Positions 58,961 through 64,000 of a DNA stretch of 64,000 nucleotides are shown here, piece after piece. A model generated the notes under the pieces. The model was not told the DNA's origin. It saw only the letters and a program-made list of their open reading frames with translations, and searched no databases. How positions within the stretch are numbered: position 1 is the stretch's first letter; the number at the start of each line of letters is the position of its first letter. This DNA is from Eumeta japonica (Eukaryota > Arthropoda > Insecta > Lepidoptera > Psychidae). The translations under genes were made by a program, and so were the position numbers. The stretch is taken from the NCBI GenBank assembly GCA_005406025.1, contig BGZK01000012.1, positions 930,001 to 994,000 of the forward strand, read 5' to 3'.

Positions 58961-60010
58961 TCTCGCTACCTCAAGATATCGCGGTTTCGTTATTGTCATA
59001 TTAGAATTCACTCGTATGTCTTAAAAATGGTGTTTTTCCTTTCGTTTCCTCACTTCGAAGTGAGAAATGAAAATTGTATTACGCAAAACACGAATGTGAC
59101 GTCGTTATATCATAGAGAAAAAAAACACTGCAATAATCTAACATCTGTAAGACGAAAAACTAACTTTAGTGAAATTATATATATCTAACTTGTTTTGTTG
59201 TTACTGGGAATTGAACCTCACACTGTCCTGTTGCGGTGCTTAAGGTATAATACACTCGCACTGTTTTACTTGAGATTATACAATATCAGCAAACAATACG
59301 TTGTTTGTAGCTCTACCAATATACACTGGTGTTGCGTAAGGCATTAGGCGGCTGTATATATAACTTTTTTTTCGGAACCCGCTACATTTTCAATTAGGAC
59401 GTTCTTTGACGACTGAATTCGACCCGTCGAGCCGTCGCTGGAACGTGACTAAATAAAAATTATATAACTGTATAGTTTAATAATATGATGTTTGTTGTAA
59501 AACTCCTTGGCACTCGGTTTAGGTTTGCCGACTGTTCGAACAAATGAACTTACCCAATACAATCCAAAGCAAAATATTTGAGGAAATCCTGTGATTTTTG
59601 ATATTTAAAAACCACGATGAGAGATTTTCTTACGACTCCCTAATAAAAGGCGTAAAGCATAGTGTTTTTTTTTTAAGATTTTTAAGATTTATCAAAAAGC
59701 ATAAGAACTAAATAAAGCTTTGAATAATAATTATAAAGCATAAATGACTTTTCAATTTAATTAAAAAAGCTGTGTATGAAAAAATACAGTTTCTTTTCAG
59801 AACAATATTTACTTATTTATTTTATAATTACACAATAAATACTTTTATTTTAAGAAAAAGAACCCCGGTATTTGTATAAGTTAACTGTAAACCGTTCAAT
59901 TTTCTTTGCGTGTTGTGCAGTACACAATACGAGCGTGACATTTTACATTTAGGATTCTTTTATGTCAAAATAAAAACGAACACACAATTATTAGCGTACG
60001 ATGCAGCCTG
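58961..60010. other. AT-rich non-coding stretch
   Basis: At 59195-59290 the - strand has GAGGTTCAATTCCCAGTAAC, a box-B-like string, possibly an old SINE piece; no box A found at the right distance. Nothing else recognised. Confidence 0.35.
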
Positions 60011-60288
60011 TCATAAATAAAGTGTTGAAACTTTCATAATGTCATTGGAAGTAACCTTCGATTTTGTTTGGAGATATCTAACGACTGTAAGTAGTCCGTG
60101 TCGAAAATATATGTCTATTATATTTGGGCGACACGGTCTTACGACTGCTGCGGCATTAAACCTCGCATCATTCAAGGAGAGTGGCAGAAGACGCTGGAGT
60201 TGTTCCACAAGAGATTCTGTAGCTTTTCTGTCTTGTACCGTAAATTTGTGGAAATGTGAGTCGAGATTATTTTCAGTTTGTATTCTTC
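60011..60288 (-). other. unassigned open frame (- strand) with overlapping + frame
   Basis: Open for ~92 codons after a TGA near 60290: HFHKFTVQDRKATESLVEQL, QRLLPLSLNDARFNAAAVV, RPCRPNIIDIYFRHGLLTVV, RYLQTKSKVTSNDIMK, then stop. The + strand is open over the same bases (from 60039). The composition is more balanced than the flanks, so one strand may be coding or this is a piece of a transposable element. I do not recognise either product. Confidence 0.3.
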
Positions 60289-61040
60289 AACTCATAACAA
60301 AAATATCTATTAAAAAATAATTCTTACAAAATGGTATTCCCTTAATTTTGTGTTTTTTTTTTTTCAACTGGATTTTTATTCGATTCGTTGACATAAGAGC
60401 TCTTTATTACATGTTTAGACGTATCCATATGTTAGACGGGCACGCCTTATATGAACATATAAAACATGTACACTTTTAATGTTATATTTATTCTATATTC
60501 GTTGCATTCTCGCTTCCGATTTCGCTGTCGATTCTGTTTCCGATCAAGAAATAAATGTGAGAATTCAATAAAATTTCTTATAATTCATGTCATTAACTGC
60601 ATTTTTAATAGACGAGAAAATATAATGCGAGTTGGTAAATTTCCAGACCAAACTTAGCAATTTTTCAAGGGCCCACATTTTGCGCAGTTATTTAATAAAA
60701 ATATGTGATGTATAATATAAAAATGAACGTAAATTGAAACAGTAACATTTGCAGACGACCGGATATTTCATTTACATGATTTTTACATATCGATTATTAG
60801 TTTTCCGTATCAAAGGCGAGAGAAAATGTAACCCTTATATAATAAGATCGCTTTGTTGACCGTGTCTACTCGTCGTCTGTCTGCCTTTTTTTTTTATCTA
60901 TCCGTTAGTTTGCCCAGCCCTTTTCCTTAAGATCAAATAGAGGTATTAAGTTAAAATTGTGTAAAATTGTCTGTAATTATAAAATTAACATTCTGTTGTT
61001 TGGGGTGCTAATTGCGGAAACCCATAATTAGACGCTTGCC
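60289..61040. other. AT-rich non-coding stretch
   Basis: A short GATTCCGATTTC-type degenerate tract at 60508-60545 recalls the 51.4 kb minisatellite. No exon recognised. Confidence 0.4.
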
Positions 61041-61075
61041 TGCAACATGCATGCTGCATGTTAATGCATGTTGCA
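61041..61075. repeat. 12-bp inverted repeat
   Basis: TGCAACATGCAT and ATGCATGTTGCA with an 11-nt loop; it precedes the SINE copy. Confidence 0.95.
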
Positions 61076-61085
61076 CGCGAGCATC

Positions 61086-61262
61086 TAATAAAACAAGCGG
61101 CGGTTTAAGTGGTTTTCGGTGCTCTGCCTTAGAACTTGGAGATAATGGCTTTGATCCTTACCATCCTGGCGAATTGACGGATGAGCTTTTAATACATCTT
61201 AAACTACAGCATCACGCTGCGGGCCACGAAGAACGGCAAGTAGCGTGTGTTAAGTTCCAACT
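61086..61262 (+). mobile_element. tRNA-derived SINE (copy 3)
   Basis: GCGGTTTAAGTGGTTTTCGGTGCTCTGCCTTAG is the left part (degraded box A), then GCTTTGATCCTTACCATCCT (box-B region), GGCGAATTGACGGATGAGCT and CACGCTGCGGGCCACGAAGA. The order matches the 1401 copy. Confidence 0.55.
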
Positions 61263-62106
61263 GCGTGTCAGTCTGAAATAAAAATATTACACGATTGTAT
61301 GTGTTATACCAGTGGGGCGACTGAAAACGGATACAATAAAATTTACGGTCCCTTGGAAGTGTAGAAAATCCAATCTTCAAATTCTACGCAGTCATTTCGT
61401 CACATTTCGATATTCGAGAAGTCACACATTGTAAATATTAGGGTAGGTATTCTTGTTGTCCTTGAATGAATGAATGTGGTAAAAACGAGTGTGACGCAGA
61501 CCGACGTATGAGAGAACTATTTTTGCCTTCCTGTAAAATTTAAGATTTTCAATAATTCGTAAAATTAAATTTGTTTGTTTAAAAAAAAAAACTATTAAAA
61601 GTTTTGGAATTCCCGGTACCGATACATATCTTATCAGAATCGGTATCGAAAACACGTAAAAATCGTCAAGATGGATCGATGGGTGAAATATCTGATAAAT
61701 ATGATATACATAATTCATGTAATGTTCAAATATCGTTTGATTGGTTTTCATAATTTTTGTAAAATTTCTTTAAATAATTTTATTATTGCAGTTTTTATTT
61801 CATTAATTTAATTGTCTGTGTTTCAAATTTTACAGCCCTAGCTCAGTTGAAGGTATTCTAAATTTATGGATGATCATTCAGCGAGATCTCAAAATTGTGA
61901 TGCAGGGAATTCACCATAGGAAACATTCCATTAATACGTATAAAATTTGTTTCACTGTATAAATACTGCTTCTTATTAAAACCCTTAAAAAAATCGGTCT
62001 TTTGGCCTTAGTACTCTAGTAAATTTTATATTATGGAAATTCTTGCATTTATTTTACACAATAACACTATATATATATATATATAGTAGTTCTATTTAGA
62101 AACTTT
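61263..62106. other. AT-rich non-coding stretch
   Basis: Contains CGGTACCGATACATATC and ATCGGTATCGAAAAC near 61615-61655, a short similarity to 39150. A TA run lies at 62070-62086. No exon recognised. Confidence 0.4.
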
Positions 62107-62331
62107 GTGGCGGCAACGCCGAGTTTTAAAAATCGCCCAAGAAATATAGAGGCGGCAAATTTGAAAACTATAATTTTTAATGGAATTCAGGTTGAATTCT
62201 TAGAAAAATTAAAACAGTTTGAAAACGTAGTTAGAAAAAAAACATCGAGGATGGATAGAATTAATTTATTTGAGCTTATGACAACAATAATTGTCCTTGG
62301 TTGTCGTATAAAAGCAAGACCAGCATTATAA
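62107..62331 (+). other. unassigned open frame (+ strand)
   Basis: Reads AATPSFKNRPRNIEAANLKT, IIFNGIQVEFLEKLKQFENV, VRKKTSRMDRINLFELMTTI and ends in consecutive stops near 62330. Charged, helix-like residue mix, but it starts with GTG, not ATG, and no splice acceptor is convincing. I know no relative; possibly an element ORF fragment or chance. Confidence 0.25.
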
Positions 62332-64000
62332 TAGCTTAGTTTTATAAATGGTCTGCTGTTAGCATACCCCGTATTAAATAAATAAAAAAATAAGCGCTTG
62401 AACCAGACTAGAATTTTTGTATGGACTTAGGTGTCTATTATATAGTCGATTGTGTTACCTATCGAATGATATCGAAGAAAATATATTTCTTGTAAATATG
62501 AATAAATATATTGAATATCCATTCAATCGTAGCTATTTCAATATTATTAAATATTATATATGAAAATGAATGGAAGTTAAAATACAAATTGCAAATAAAA
62601 TCATTATATATATATATAATTATTTTATTTATATATTAAATTGTTGTTTTGGGAAAATAATATTCAAAAGTATTTCCTCGATAGACTTAATGAATCTTTT
62701 TCATGTTTTAATAATACGCGGATAAACGGTATTTGTATGAATTAAATGTCGAGCTTGTATCGCGTGCCCCCGCCGAATGTAGCGATAACAATATAAATAA
62801 ACAAAATCTTTGCCAAAGCATGCCTGCATCTTATCTATCTTTATACATTGCACACGTGCAGTTCATTTTATTATCTGTCACTTACTACCTTTCACAGATT
62901 TTGTGTTTTGTTTTGTGTGAAAGTTACAAGTGGACTCTTGACTCGTGTCAACTCTGCCTTTACGAGTATGTTATCTTATTGTAGGGATACACAATAAAGA
63001 TATTTTAAAGCTATACAGCTTATATATCTACATCTTAATATATAACATGTAGATATACAAGCTGTTACATTTGTTACAAAATACTCATCGATTTTCGTAA
63101 CATTGTCTTGAACACCTACAATAGAGGCAGGATGTATAAGTCTGACTAAAAATATTTCATCTATATATTTATATTTCATCTATACTAATGTTTAACACAA
63201 AATTCTCTGTACATAAGTAGGTATGAACTTAAATAACTATCACCAAATAAATTAAAAGCTATTTGATAGGTTATCTTAGTGATTTTGGCATTTTTTTAAG
63301 TTTTACACGGAAGTAATAAATAACTTAAAATTATGCGCTATAATATAATGTTTACATATCATAAGTATGATATACAACTGTTATCCTGTATATTATTTAT
63401 TTGGTTTTTCTGTTTTTTATAATTTTTCCCCGCTTGTTTCGATAGGTGTGAATTAAATTTAACAGTGATTGATTTAATGATTTAAACTTGCTCGCGAGTA
63501 TCAATTACCATTTTTTTTTTTGGTATGTGTATGCAAATATGTATACATAATCTACCTCTATGCCAAAGATAATTTTCTATCAGCGGGTTTGAGTGTGATC
63601 GAAGGACTGACATTAAAATAATCATACATTCATACTTTCAAAATTACTATTATACGTATTTTATTTATGTGCAGATATTCCTTCAGTAACATAATGACCA
63701 CTTTTATCTACGTCAGCGTTGTATAACTCACATGATAATATGCCACATGCTATTTAAAACTGAATGGCTCGCCATACATGAGTCAGGCCTTGTTCAAGTG
63801 CGGAAAGACGCGCAGACTCAATGTTGCAAAATTCGCGGATGTCACGTAGCACCGTTCCCCATGTATAGTATAAATGGTACATTCACGAATTGCACACATT
63901 GACATACATGCACACGGGCAGTCCGCGTACATTGTATGCCATCATCATCACAGCGACCCGTAGCGTTCCCGGTGTGTCAACACGTACCTACCTATATTCT
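62332..64000. other. AT-rich non-coding stretch to the window edge
   Basis: No exon or named repeat recognised; the last ~250 bp become more balanced in composition, which could announce a feature outside the window. Confidence 0.45.

Noticed and set aside
61845..61875. CCTAGCTCAGTTGAAGG, tRNA-like start
   Set aside because: No box B downstream and no cloverleaf pairing seen.
1..64000. CRISPR array, rRNA, telomere (TTAGG)n, bacterial operon or viral gene set
   Set aside because: Looked for by eye on both strands; no regularly spaced repeats, TTAGG arrays, ribosomal sequence or viral-type genes were seen.

Overview
The window looks like nuclear DNA of an insect, most probably a moth or butterfly (Lepidoptera). 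It is AT-rich, with intron-split coding sequence using GT/AG junctions, mariner, hAT and jockey-type element remnants, and dispersed repeats of kinds I associate with lepidopteran genomes. No bacterial gene layout, CRISPR array, rRNA gene or convincing tRNA gene is visible. The species and order are inferred from remembered repeat and protein families, not from a search.

The only recognisable host protein-coding gene is at the left edge: three exons on the + strand (about 150-292, 1752-1861, 3000-3093) that splice in frame. They encode the C-terminal end of an NRF-6-like ('nose resistant to fluoxetine') multi-membrane acyltransferase-3 family protein. Its 5' part lies outside the window.

The remaining ~61 kb reads as a gene desert or very long introns. 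Its AT-rich bulk is studded with transposable-element remnants. These include a mariner (17.1-19.2 kb) split by a jockey-type non-LTR fragment with a 7-bp target duplication, and a hAT-type element (32.8-34.2 kb) with near-matching 8-bp target duplications and a frameshifted transposase-derived ORF. Four further jockey-type fragments lie at 12.1-12.8 (-), 35.8-36.5 (+), 37.0-37.8 (-) and 58.4-59.0 kb (-). There are also a mariner-derived miniature element (38.6 kb), a fold-back element (34.4 kb), a ~1.2 kb long inverted repeat (23.4-24.6 kb), three tRNA-type SINE copies, and paired or multiple copies of three non-autonomous families called A, B and C here. A and B share related ends.

Against this AT-rich background stand several CpG-dense islands (8.93-9.17, 26.58-26.80, 28.93-29.07, 41.54-41.68, 43.29-44.07, 45.12-45.24, 49.19-49.29 kb). 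Two of them, at 9.16 and 44.03 kb, end in good + strand splice donors and could be promoter/first-exon regions of a gene whose coding exons lie to the right of the window. The 44 kb island holds a short candidate first coding exon.

The most unusual signals are many perfect or near-perfect short-spacer inverted repeats (2164, 12468, 12506, 24683, 55368), the nested transposons, and the splice-donor-bearing CpG islands. I did not find a convincing undescribed multi-gene system.
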